Shown here piece by piece: positions 1 through 8,223 of a DNA stretch of 64,000 nt. The notes below the pieces were generated by a model. It searched no databases and was not told where the DNA came from. It saw nothing but the letters and a program-made list of their open reading frames with translations. How positions within the stretch are numbered: the stretch's first letter is position 1; each line of letters starts with the position of its first letter. Position numbers and translations under genes: made by a program. The DNA comes from Idiomarina piscisalsi (lineage in GTDB: Bacteria; Pseudomonadota; Gammaproteobacteria; Enterobacterales; Alteromonadaceae), in assembly GCF_002211765.1 (NCBI RefSeq), contig NZ_CP022133.1:2523499-2587498 (forward strand), in the 5' to 3' direction.

Positions 1-1828
1 ACTTGTCGACCTCACCCTGCTCTTCACTAACAACCACTGCCATGATGGTTTCACGCATCCATTCGAGCTTACGCTCCATCTCCATAATCGACTGTTCATC
101 TCTCAGGCGAGCAAGCTCTTTCTCTAGGTCGATTATTTTTTCTTTCCACTTATCCAAAATAATCTGTTGCATGCGCACACAAGTAACTTTATCGATACAC
201 ACCAGCATCGCCTTGCCGTTTTCCCAACCCGTGCTGTAATGCTCAACAAAGTCAGTAGCAATGTCTTCAAGGCGAGACTGTGAGGTTATAATGTGGTAAT
301 CCCGCTTGAGCTCCCTCTCAAGTCGCTCAGAAACATCCTGGTCTTCAATTTCCATCTGTTCCAGCTTCTCGGCAATCTTCTCGTTAAGCTCATTGGTAGC
401 TAAACCAAGCTTTTCGCCTCTAGCATCGTAATACAGTGGTACTGTTGCTTTATCTTCGACCGCTCGCTGGAAGTTATAGGTCGACACATAGTCACCAAAT
501 ACACGTCTCGTTATTTCATCGTCTTTAAACAACGGCGTACCCGTAAAGCCAATGTAACTAGCATTTGGTACTGCATTTCTTAAGTTCAAAGATAAACGTC
601 CATATTGCGTACGATGCGCTTCATCGGTAATAACAATAATGTCATCTCTGTCTGAATAAGGGTTGTTAGGGTCAACGTCTTTATTGAACTTCTGCACTAA
701 CGAAAATACGTAAGACTTGTGTTGATTAAGCAGCTCTTGAAGATGGTCGCCTGAGCCTGCTCGACAAGGGTCTTTATCGTTGTCGACTAACCCACAGCCT
801 GCGAAGGTATTGTATATTTGCTTATCGAGGTCTTCACGGTCGGTGCAAATTAAAAAGGTAAAATTACCACCAAGCTTTCGGTGTATCTTGCGCGCGAAAA
901 ACACAATCGAGTACGACTTACCTGAGCCTTGGGTATGCCAGAACACACCCAGCTTACCTTTGTTTTCTTCGCGATTATTAACCGCCTTAATTGCACGGTT
1001 AACACCCAAAAACTGGTGGTTCCTTGCAACAATTTTGACAAGCTTACCTTTGCTTTCATCAAACAAAGTGTAGTTTTCGAATATGTCGAGAAAGTCTCGC
1101 TTATTACAGGTACCCTTAAGCAAGGTTTCCATATCAACAATACCTGCGTCATCTTCCGCAAGACGCTTCCAATCGTTAAAGTGTTCGAATTTGCTTGATA
1201 TAGAGCCTATTTTCGCATCGACACCGTTACCCAATATGACAAGCGCATTGTGGTAAAACAGATGCGGTATTGTGTCTTTATAGTCAGCCAGGTTTTTCTC
1301 GTAAGCATGGCGTATGTCTTTGTGAATGGTCTTACACTCAATAAATATCAGCGGAAGACCATTTACAAAACCAACCAAGTCAGCACGTCGACGGTAGATG
1401 TCCCCACGAACCCACAGCTCGCGAACACATAGAAAGTGATTGTTTTCAGGGGTATCAAAGTCGAAAACTTTTAATCGCTTCTTTTCCAGCTCACCTTTGG
1501 CGTTTCGATACTGAACTTGCACACCATTTTTAACCAGCTCGTATTGCTCGAAGTTAATCTGGAGGGTGTTTTCAGTTACTGGTGCTTCCGTTATTTTACG
1601 CAGCGCGTCCTGATAAGCAGATTGCGGTAATCCAGGATTAAATTTAACTAGGGCTTCCCCTAGATAACGCTTAAGCACAACCTCTTTATCAGACTCTCTA
1701 CCCAATAGACCTTCTTTGCCAAAGGTTTCAGTGTTGTGGGCGAACAAATTCTCCCAGCCAAGCTCTGTTTCCAGGTAATCGGCCGTGGTGGTTTGAACTA
1801 GCGTATCTTCGTTAAGAGGTGGGTTCAT
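1..1828 (-). CDS. hsdR: Type I restriction enzyme subunit R (HsdR), C-terminus outside window
   Basis: Motor and nuclease subunit of a type I restriction-modification complex: it translocates DNA using ATP and cuts far from the recognition site. About 609 codons are visible from an ATG at 1828 and the frame is open to the left edge. Residues 150-166 hold the PD-(D/E)xK nuclease signature (D150 and E164-C-K166). Residues 299-304 form a Walker A motif (TQGSGKS), 402-405 are DEAH, and FTGTP (about 428-432) is helicase motif III. The start overlaps the hsdS stop by four bases (ATGA), so translation is coupled hsdM-hsdS-hsdR. The C-terminal part lies beyond position 1, so integrity cannot be judged. 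Confidence 0.95.
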   Translation of the reverse strand, partial: MNPPLNEDTLVQTTTADYLETELGWENLFAHNTETFGKEGLLGRESDKEVVLKRYLGEALVKFNPGLPQSAYQDALRKITEAPVTENTLQINFEQYELVKNGVQVQYRNAKGELEKKRLKVFDFDTPENNHFLCVRELWVRGDIYRRRADLVGFVNGLPLIFIECKTIHKDIRHAYEKNLADYKDTIPHLFYHNALVILGNGVDAKIGSISSKFEHFNDWKRLAEDDAGIVDMETLLKGTCNKRDFLDIFENYTLFDESKGKLVKIVARNHQFLGVNRAIKAVNNREENKGKLGVFWHTQGSGKSYSIVFFARKIHRKLGGNFTFLICTDREDLDKQIYNTFAGCGLVDNDKDPCRAGSGDHLQELLNQHKSYVFSLVQKFNKDVDPNNPYSDRDDIIVITDEAHRTQYGRLSLNLRNAVPNASYIGFTGTPLFKDDEITRRVFGDYVSTYNFQRAVEDKATVPLYYDARGEKLGLATNELNEKIAEKLEQMEIEDQDVSERLERELKRDYHIITSQSRLEDIATDFVEHYSTGWENGKAMLVCIDKVTCVRMQQIILDKWKEKIIDLEKELARLRDEQSIMEMERKLEWMRETIMAVVVSEEQGEVDK

Positions 1829-3042
1829 ACAGCTAGTTCTCCGCTCATTAATCTGGGGAGGAGTAAGTCCCTAGCACGTTCTAGTTGACCTACTTGATGC
1901 TCTAAATTGGCTATTTGCCTGAATGAGCGTGATGCGATTTCATTAAATTGATGTTGGATTGCAGACGGAGGGACAGCGATAAAAAACTTATCAAAACAAG
2001 ATTTTTGAACTCTTTGTCTACCAGATGAACCTACCATGCTTTTTATTGCAAACCCTCGGAAATGCTCGTCCCTTGAAAGCAAATATGTATACTCAGCACT
2101 GACTTTTTTAGCCCTCAAAATAATAAACTCCGTTGATCCACACGCGACCTCTTCTTCTTTTAGAAAGCTAACGAAAGCCGTTTTGCCATTCTCCAAGCAT
2201 GGAGTAATCCGAGCTAGCAATGTATCACCACTTTTAAACTTAACATTCGTATGTTTACTTCGGAGCTCGAACTTTGATGTGTCTACCGTCATTTGGGACG
2301 ATGACAGCGATGACATAGGGACATATTTTATTTCTTCCCCCTTATCAACAGGTGTTTTCGGGTTTATTGATACTGCATCCGCTACCGAACTTTTTTCCCA
2401 TCCCTCGGGCACACCATCAACAATTTTGACATGCTCATGACCAGGAAAACGAAAGCGCACAAACCACTCTTTATAAAGCTGACGCGCCGACTCCTCCAGT
2501 AAGGCAATACGCCGTTTATTGTTTTCTATAAGGTCGTCGTATGAGGATATAAATTTTATCGCACGCTCTGCAAAGGAACTATCTGTAGGGAAATCAATTT
2601 GAAGACTTCTCAAGGCACCCAATGGAAGGTACTGTTGAGAGGCTCCCCTCCGCAATTGCAGTACTTTCTTTTTATTGAGAGGGGTTTTAAACCAGTAATA
2701 CAACCACTTACCTTTTAGTTCACTACCACATTTAAACAACCCCACATTCTTAATCGCATAATCAACTTCACTCTCTTTCTCTAGATAAACCTCTCCCAAC
2801 GTACCTATCATAGTGAAGAGAATATCCCATTGTTCCACACCACTGCGTTTATTTATATCAACGAAATCTTTTTCAGAAATCTGATTTGCATTTTCTATTA
2901 CTAGTCTTCCACCTTTTATGTTTTTTGATGTTATCAATGGATATCCATTCTCATGGAATCTTGGTGAATCGTGCGTACCGTCTCTTACAGAAGAGCAAAA
3001 TTCAATTGCTGCTATTCGCTTCATCTCAAAAAGCTGAGTCAT
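1825..3042 (-). CDS. hsdS: Type I restriction-modification specificity subunit S
   Basis: DNA-recognition subunit shared by the methylase and nuclease forms of the complex. The 405 residues show the two-repeat plan of HsdS: an N-terminal target-recognition domain (about 1-160), a conserved helical spacer around 165-200 (ENNKRRIALLEESARQLYKEW region), a second recognition domain (about 210-370) and a second helical region ending LLPRLMSGEL. It overlaps hsdM by four bases at its start and hsdR by four at its end. The recognition sequence cannot be read from the protein. Both halves look intact. Confidence 0.95.
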   Translation of the reverse strand: MTQLFEMKRIAAIEFCSSVRDGTHDSPRFHENGYPLITSKNIKGGRLVIENANQISEKDFVDINKRSGVEQWDILFTMIGTLGEVYLEKESEVDYAIKNVGLFKCGSELKGKWLYYWFKTPLNKKKVLQLRRGASQQYLPLGALRSLQIDFPTDSSFAERAIKFISSYDDLIENNKRRIALLEESARQLYKEWFVRFRFPGHEHVKIVDGVPEGWEKSSVADAVSINPKTPVDKGEEIKYVPMSSLSSSQMTVDTSKFELRSKHTNVKFKSGDTLLARITPCLENGKTAFVSFLKEEEVACGSTEFIILRAKKVSAEYTYLLSRDEHFRGFAIKSMVGSSGRQRVQKSCFDKFFIAVPPSAIQHQFNEIASRSFRQIANLEHQVGQLERARDLLLPRLMSGELAV

Positions 3043-5048
3043 ACTCCCAACTCCTGAAAATTTCTCTGGATTTGAGCGGCAAGTTCAGCAGCCTCATCAT
3101 TCAAGTCTTTCAGCTCAATATGAATATCACGCAGCGTTTCTTCGAAGTCGAAGTCTTCGTCTTCTTCCTCAGGAGCAACGCCAACATAACGGCCAGGAGT
3201 TAAGCTCCAGTCGTTGGCTTCAATTTCTTCTCGATCAACCAACTTAACGAGACCGGGGATATCTTCAAGCTCTGCATCAGGGAAGCGCTCTTGTAACCAG
3301 CGAGCTTGCTTGTAAAAGTAACGAATTAGCTTGAGCTGCCCGATGGCTTCTTTGCGGGTTTCATCAAGTGCTTTTGTGAGTTTATTAAGACCTCTTTCAC
3401 CACTGTCTTTAACTTGCTTCTCAGCAAACTTATAGAGCTGATCAATCTGTTTTAAGAGGTCACGGCTGGTTTCTGCCAACGCTTCTGCTTTTGTGGCAAA
3501 GTCGAGTAACCTCGCATTGTTTTTATCTGTCTGCTGCCATGCACTGTTTTCAGCATCAATATTTAATTCGAACGTCGAGATATCTTCTCGCAATACATTA
3601 AACGCAGAGCTGGTATCAGCATCGACCGTCGGTAACTTACTAAGCAACTCTTGCAGTTCAACTACAAACGAGTCCATAATCGCTTTGCTGGCTATAGCTT
3701 CTTGTAATACCTGAGAAAGGTATTGTTCAACCAAGCTAATAAAGCGATCGGTTTCACCTCGATAAAGCCAGATAATCGCGGTGAGGTTTGCAAGTTGTTC
3801 GGGTGAAAAGTCATAAATTTTACGAGTGACTTTACGATACACATTACGTGCATCTAACATCAGCACTTTTTGCTCATGCTTCGCAGGTTTTGCTTTATTA
3901 AAGAACCAAAGCTCGCAAGGCACAGAACGGGTATAGAAGAAGTTTGAGCGAATAGAAACCATAGCATCGACATGACCTGTTTCTATCATTTTACGTCGTA
4001 CCTCGGCTTCTTGCCCGCCAGAGCTAGATGCTTGAGACGACATAACAAAACCAGCCCGCCCTTCGTCGTTTAAGTAGCTGTAGAAGTAGGACATCCAAAG
4101 GTAGTTACCATTGGAGACCGCCCCCTTTTTGTTCACGCCAGGCAAGCCGAACGGCAGCCGAGGGTCGTTTTTAATTTTCTCTGCATCCACGTCGTCTACG
4201 TTGAACGGAGGGTTCGCCATTACGAAGTCTGCTTTTCCTAAGAAGTCATGCGGGTCTTCATAGTAAGAAATGGCTTTTTGGATTTTTCCTTCAAGACCAT
4301 GAACCGCCAAATTCATTTTAGCTAAGCGAATCGTCGTCGGGTTCTTCTCTGCACCGTAGAAGGTTGCGACGTCCTGTGGGTTTTTGTGCATGTTCTCTAT
4401 GAAATGAGCGCTCTGAACGAACATACCGCCCGAGCCACATGCAGGATCGATAACCGCACCATGGTCAGGTTCAATCACATTGACTATCATCTGTACCAAT
4501 GAAACGGGCGTAAAAAACTCACCACCGTCATGAGCGCTTTCGTTTGCAAACTGAGTGAGGAAGTATTCATAGATACGCCCAAAGATGTCCCCTGTGGCTT
4601 TTTTCAACGCAGGATCATTAAAGGTGCGAATAAGGTTACCGAGAACATCATTATCCAGCTCTTGATATTCACTCTTAGGCAAAACACCTTTAAGGGTTTC
4701 ATAGTCTTCTTCTATGGCATCCATTGCATCGATCATCGCTTGCGCACGATCATCTGCATCGGTGAGATTTACCAAGTAATCGAACTGGGACTTTTCCTGA
4801 AGATATATTGCCCCTTTACTAGAGAAGTCTTCCTTTGTGAGAGACCGAGTAACGCCGCCCCGCGACGGTAAAGTGGCTTCTATTTCTGGCTTTATGGCTA
4901 GATAACGGCTGTAGGCATGACGAAGAAATATAAGCCCCATGACAGGCATGAAGTACTCATTGCTGGCATAGTTACTATTTGCGCGAAGGTTATCAGCACT
5001 TCCCCAAAGACGTTTTTCAACTGCTTCCATGTTCTCTAATTGTGCCAC
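3039..5048 (-). CDS. hsdM: Type I restriction-modification N6-adenine methyltransferase subunit M
   Basis: Modification subunit that methylates adenine in both half-sites. The 669 residues contain the helical HsdM N-domain (about 5-150), the AdoMet-binding motif DPACGSGGMF (about 200-209) and the catalytic NPPF motif (about 275-280). A long charged C-terminal helical region follows (about 440-669), longer than in the shortest HsdM proteins. The start is a GTG preceded by AAGGAG nine bases upstream; no better ATG is nearby. It is the first gene of the hsdM-hsdS-hsdR operon and diverges from the unknown operon beginning at 5350. Confidence 0.95.
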   Translation of the reverse strand: MAQLENMEAVEKRLWGSADNLRANSNYASNEYFMPVMGLIFLRHAYSRYLAIKPEIEATLPSRGGVTRSLTKEDFSSKGAIYLQEKSQFDYLVNLTDADDRAQAMIDAMDAIEEDYETLKGVLPKSEYQELDNDVLGNLIRTFNDPALKKATGDIFGRIYEYFLTQFANESAHDGGEFFTPVSLVQMIVNVIEPDHGAVIDPACGSGGMFVQSAHFIENMHKNPQDVATFYGAEKNPTTIRLAKMNLAVHGLEGKIQKAISYYEDPHDFLGKADFVMANPPFNVDDVDAEKIKNDPRLPFGLPGVNKKGAVSNGNYLWMSYFYSYLNDEGRAGFVMSSQASSSGGQEAEVRRKMIETGHVDAMVSIRSNFFYTRSVPCELWFFNKAKPAKHEQKVLMLDARNVYRKVTRKIYDFSPEQLANLTAIIWLYRGETDRFISLVEQYLSQVLQEAIASKAIMDSFVVELQELLSKLPTVDADTSSAFNVLREDISTFELNIDAENSAWQQTDKNNARLLDFATKAEALAETSRDLLKQIDQLYKFAEKQVKDSGERGLNKLTKALDETRKEAIGQLKLIRYFYKQARWLQERFPDAELEDIPGLVKLVDREEIEANDWSLTPGRYVGVAPEEEDEDFDFEETLRDIHIELKDLNDEAAELAAQIQRNFQELGV

Positions 5049-5153
5049 TTAATCGCTCTCCTTTTGGTACCTCATTTCAAGTCCATTGAGTATACCCTAC
5101 GTCGAAACCCTATTGTGAGTCCAGTTGTCTATCGTACCAGATCTTTAGCCGTC

Positions 5154-5182
5154 TAGACATCCACAGATGGTTTTGCTATTAT
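5154..5182 (+). promoter_or_regulatory. Sigma70-type promoter of the unknown operon
   Basis: TAGACA (5154-5159), a 17-base spacer, then TATTAT (5177-5182). Each hexamer matches consensus at five of six positions. Predicted start of transcription is near 5190, which leaves a leader of about 160 nt before the first gene. It faces away from hsdM. Confidence 0.55.
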
Positions 5183-5189
5183 ATCTCCC

Positions 5190-5349
5190 GCATTAAGAGA
5201 AGAGCGATGCTCTCGCCAACCTGCCGGTCTGGGTAAGGTGGTTACTAAGGAAGCCCTTAGGATGTGCCTGTCGATGTCAGGAACCATCAGACACACATTG
5301 CATTGCTCTCCTTACTTGCACTTTGTTTAACGCAATTAAGGAGATACCC
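5190..5349 (+). promoter_or_regulatory. Hairpin-rich leader RNA upstream of the unknown operon
   Basis: The 301-bp hsdM/5350 intergenic region holds this segment downstream of the predicted promoter. Consecutive inverted repeats are visible: AGAGC/GCTCT near 5200-5212, the perfect CTAAGG-AAGC-CCTTAG near 5245-5261, and CCTG/CAGG around a 7-nt loop near 5267-5281, the last inside an outer ATGTG/CACAT pair. No U-tract follows any of them and no ORF runs through, so a cis-acting leader is more likely than a terminator. I do not recognise it as a known riboswitch class. Confidence 0.4.
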
Positions 5350-5736
5350 ATGAGTCATCCCCATGACTATACGCGCGAAAACGCCCCTCAAGCTTACTTA
5401 AAACGTGAGTTTGTCGAGCCAGTGCCGAGTCAAATCACGTTTGCTGCAATGATAGGCTCGTACCGCATTTTTGTCCTCGACTTATCTCAGCATTACTCCG
5501 CAATTAAGTCAGGAGCTGGAGAGCCCTTCATCTGCTCGGCTATTCAAAACGATAAGGGTGGTATTCACGGTATTCGTGGCACCGTTTGCCATTACATTTT
5601 AGTAGTCGATGACAAAACCATTGCACGCTACGACACCGACGGTCGCTTTATCGATGAGCCTGGCGATATTCCTTTACCTACAGCCAAAAGCAGTGCCCGG
5701 CTAAATGGCAAAAACTCATCATTGCAATTGAAGTAA
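5350..5736 (+). CDS. Hypothetical protein, first gene of an unknown three-gene operon
   Basis: 128 residues, function not recognised. The ATG at 5350 is chosen over an upstream in-frame ATG at 5323 because AAGGAGA lies correctly spaced just before it. The protein has no signal peptide or obvious membrane segment. A central beta-rich stretch (about 35-105, including YILVVDD and RYDTDGRF) suggests a compact alpha/beta or beta domain, followed by a polar tail. It sits 25 bases before the next gene with another strong ribosome site, so the genes are probably cotranscribed. Its position opposite hsdM suggests an accessory, possibly defence-related role, but nothing in the sequence shows that directly. 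Confidence 0.7.
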   Translation: MSHPHDYTRENAPQAYLKREFVEPVPSQITFAAMIGSYRIFVLDLSQHYSAIKSGAGEPFICSAIQNDKGGIHGIRGTVCHYILVVDDKTIARYDTDGRFIDEPGDIPLPTAKSSARLNGKNSSLQLK

Positions 5737-5761
5737 TGGGTTATTGAATAAGGAGACTGTC

Positions 5762-6535
5762 ATGCAATCGATTTGGAACTACATTGAAAATGAAGCTCTG
5801 GCTAACTGGAAAGAGCATTGCCGTCGTGTAGAGCGCTACGAAGAAGGTAGAGAGTTTATTCGTGAAGGACTTAACGAGCTTGGGGGGCCTGGTAGAAGCA
5901 GTGTTGAGCGACTGAATAAGCTCAAAACATTCTTGGGTTATACCAACCAGCAAGCAGCGGATTCGTTGGTTATTGATGCAAAAGTTGTTATTGCACGACT
6001 CATCCATCATCAGCGCCTCGAATATGGACTGGATATACCTGAAGACGATCTTCAGCTTCTAACCGAGTTGGGACATATAAAAGAACGACTTCTATGCTAC
6101 GCAGAGCAGTGGAATCGTTCATTGTCACCTACTGGTGAAGAGCGGCCGTTCGGTAGCCGTTTGTGGACAGGGGCAAAAGTGCATATTGAAGAAGGTAAGC
6201 TTGCGTATCGAGATAATGGCTCGCGTATGTTCATTACATTGCCCAACCCATTCGCTCAATACGTATCGAAGCTATTTATGGGCGTGTTTGATGCCGCACG
6301 CGAAATTACCAACTACCACAACAAATATGAGTACGTTGGACGAACTGCTGAAGCCGTTGGCGAGTTAATTAAAAGCGGCGAACCATTCGTCGATAAAGAG
6401 CTTTATGAAGTCATTATTGGTAGTGCGTATCGGGTTATTGATGAGTGGACATCAAACTTACTAAAGCAGCAAAGCTTTAAAGGCAGTAAGTTTAACGTTG
6501 AAGACTTCTTTAACAGCTATAAACCGAGCCTTTAA
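5762..6535 (+). CDS. Hypothetical soluble helical protein
   Basis: 257 residues, family not recognised. The ATG at 5762 is preceded by TAAGGAGA; an upstream TTG at 5744 lies before this site and is rejected. The protein is predicted largely helical and charged throughout, with no signal peptide or membrane segment. The C-terminal third (about 160-257, with NYHNKYEYVGRTAEAVGEL and a final helix) is superficially like helical C-terminal domains in some phage-defence proteins; that is only an impression. It is the middle gene of the unit, between the 128-residue protein and the membrane/coiled-coil protein. Confidence 0.7.
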   Translation: MQSIWNYIENEALANWKEHCRRVERYEEGREFIREGLNELGGPGRSSVERLNKLKTFLGYTNQQAADSLVIDAKVVIARLIHHQRLEYGLDIPEDDLQLLTELGHIKERLLCYAEQWNRSLSPTGEERPFGSRLWTGAKVHIEEGKLAYRDNGSRMFITLPNPFAQYVSKLFMGVFDAAREITNYHNKYEYVGRTAEAVGELIKSGEPFVDKELYEVIIGSAYRVIDEWTSNLLKQQSFKGSKFNVEDFFNSYKPSL

Positions 6536-6590
6536 TATTTCTCTATTGATATGTAAATAAAATGTTTATGTGAGTACAAGGAAAGTAGTT

Positions 6591-7817
6591 ATGATTGAAG
6601 ATAATACTAAGTTTTACTCAAAGGTTTTTGCTCTCGCTGTTGCCCTGGTTATTGGGCTTTCATGGACTAATGCTCTGGACTACCTTGCTATATCCTATGT
6701 TGATGATGCGTTGGTCGACGCTGGTGTCGCATTTGCAATAGGAAGAGGAATCAACGCCGCAGGTTCAGTTTTAGAATCTCTTTCTTTTTCATTCAGCTTC
6801 GGTGTTGGTGGTGAACTATCACCCGGGGAGGCTATTTCTCCGTTGCTTGATATGGTTGAAGACTTTTCAACTGTAATGAAATTTGCCATTGGTTCCCTTG
6901 TTCTACAAAAACTATTGGTCGAGATTGTTGGTACAACCCTCTTTAATATTTTACTGACAATTTCTGGCGGTGTAGCTGTTGCTTCTTTTCTGCTAAATGC
7001 TGCTAAGTACCAATTAATTGCAATGAAGACATTTGTAACTCTAGTTGTCATCCGCTTCTTAGTGGTTCTTATGGCGGTGCTCAGCGGCATAGCAAGTCAA
7101 CTGTTTTTAGATGAAAGACTCGAGCAAGATCTCAATGCTTTGCGTCAAGCCGAAGCCTCTGTTGAAAGTATAAGTTCTGAGCCGGTTATTTCTGACGGTG
7201 TAAGGCAAAAGCTCGAAGCTGAAGTTTCGGTAATTCAGTCAGAAAAAGACTCTCTGGCAAGCAACTCTAACGACTTAAAGCAACAGCTTGCATCTAAGAA
7301 AGATGAAATCGTTCTCTTAGAGCAAGAAATGGAACAGTACTCAGTTACTGATACATATAATCCATTTACCTCTAATGAGGATGCGAAAGAAACAAAGTCG
7401 GAACTAACCGAAGCCGAGTCCGAGCTTAGTAGAATGGAAGATAAGCTTGAGATTGTAGAAGACAATATTGAAGAGGCTAATGAGCAGCTAGATATACTTA
7501 ATAAGCGCCTACGTGGCGAGTCCACCGGGTTTATGGGAGGGGTTTCTGACTCGATATCAAATATCGGAGGCAAAATTAGCGGCATGGCTGATAAAATGTC
7601 TTATGAAAACCTAAAAAACTCAATGTCGGACGCTATAGACTCCATGCTAAGAGCAATGGTTGCCTTTATACTGCGCTCAATATTGCTACCACTAGCCTTC
7701 CTCTACTTGGTTTCAAAGTTCTTTAAAGTGGTTTGGGGCATCGACTTCAGCGAAAAGCTTAAAGAAACAAGAGGGAAGTCTAATAATAACTTAAAAGCTC
7801 AAGAGTCCGAGCTCTAA
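6591..7817 (+). CDS. Hypothetical membrane protein with long coiled coil
   Basis: 408 residues, family not recognised. The ATG at 6591 follows AAGGAAAG at good spacing; a GTG at 6570 is possible but less well placed. Hydrophobic segments lie near residues 3-20, 86-106, 112-134 and 140-165. A long acidic coiled coil follows (about 170-300, many heptad-like Glu/Leu/Lys stretches), then a Gly/Ser-rich linker and a final membrane segment (about 355-380). This plan, membrane bundle plus long cytoplasmic or periplasmic coil plus membrane anchor, would suit a membrane sensor or scaffold. It ends the operon; the next gene to the right is a tRNA on the other strand. Confidence 0.7.
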   Translation: MIEDNTKFYSKVFALAVALVIGLSWTNALDYLAISYVDDALVDAGVAFAIGRGINAAGSVLESLSFSFSFGVGGELSPGEAISPLLDMVEDFSTVMKFAIGSLVLQKLLVEIVGTTLFNILLTISGGVAVASFLLNAAKYQLIAMKTFVTLVVIRFLVVLMAVLSGIASQLFLDERLEQDLNALRQAEASVESISSEPVISDGVRQKLEAEVSVIQSEKDSLASNSNDLKQQLASKKDEIVLLEQEMEQYSVTDTYNPFTSNEDAKETKSELTEAESELSRMEDKLEIVEDNIEEANEQLDILNKRLRGESTGFMGGVSDSISNIGGKISGMADKMSYENLKNSMSDAIDSMLRAMVAFILRSILLPLAFLYLVSKFFKVVWGIDFSEKLKETRGKSNNNLKAQESEL

Positions 7818-7874
7818 GGTCGTTAATTGTGAGAAGTTGATTACTAACCATTATTAACGGTATAAGTATATTTG

Positions 7875-7952
7875 TTTGTCTTTGTCTTTGTCTTTGTCTT
7901 TGTCTTTGTCTTTGTCTTTGTCTTTGTCTTTGTCTTTGTCTTTGTCTTTGTC
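7875..7952 (+). repeat. TTTGTC hexanucleotide microsatellite, 13 perfect copies
   Basis: Thirteen uninterrupted copies of TTTGTC fill 7875-7952, between the membrane protein gene and tRNA-Arg. A short reverse-complement arm (GACAAAGAC, 7972-7980) lies just downstream and could pair with the repeat. On the minus strand the repeat falls in a 43-residue frame (7985 to 7854) as Lys-Asp repeats, but that frame has no ribosome site. Tandem hexamers of this length are prone to slipped-strand copy-number change. The rest of the 7818-8081 spacer contains two close copies of TGTGGGACT (about 8006-8024) and nothing else I can assign. Confidence 0.95.
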
Positions 7953-8081
7953 TTTCCAAAGAAAAGACCAGGACAAAGACAGCATTACAAGCAAATTTGT
8001 CCGAAGTGTGGGACTAACTGTGGGACTTTTTAGTAAATTTGGAACTTGTTAGTAAAGACTAACTCTGAGAGCCTTTGAATA

Positions 8082-8158
8082 TGGCGCACCCTATAGGAGT
8101 CGAACCTATGACCTTTGCCTCCGGAGGGCAACGCTCTATCCAGCTGAGCTAAGGGTGC
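8082..8158 (-). tRNA. tRNA-Arg (anticodon CCG)
   Basis: A 77-nt cloverleaf with encoded CCA. The acceptor stem pairs GCACCCT with AGGGTGC, discriminator G. The D-arm begins GCTCAGCTGG. The anticodon stem TTGCC/GGCAA encloses loop CTCCGGA, giving anticodon CCG for CGG codons. The T-loop is GTTCGACTC. It marks the boundary between the accessory block (R-M system, unknown operon, microsatellite) and ordinary chromosomal genes. tRNA-Arg genes are frequent integration targets, but no duplicated 3' end was found inside the window. Confidence 0.97.
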
Positions 8159-8223
8159 GCATACTTTGGGAAAAGCGAGGGCATTATAGGGACTGGCCCC
8201 CGCTATGTCCAGAGTTCACATGG

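Noticed and set aside
5323..5349. Upstream ATG for the 128-residue protein
   Set aside because: AAGGAGA lies between it and the ATG at 5350, which is the better start.
7854..7985. Minus-strand 43-residue frame with 13 Lys-Asp repeats
   Set aside because: It only exists because the hexamer array is a multiple of three; no ribosome site precedes its ATG.
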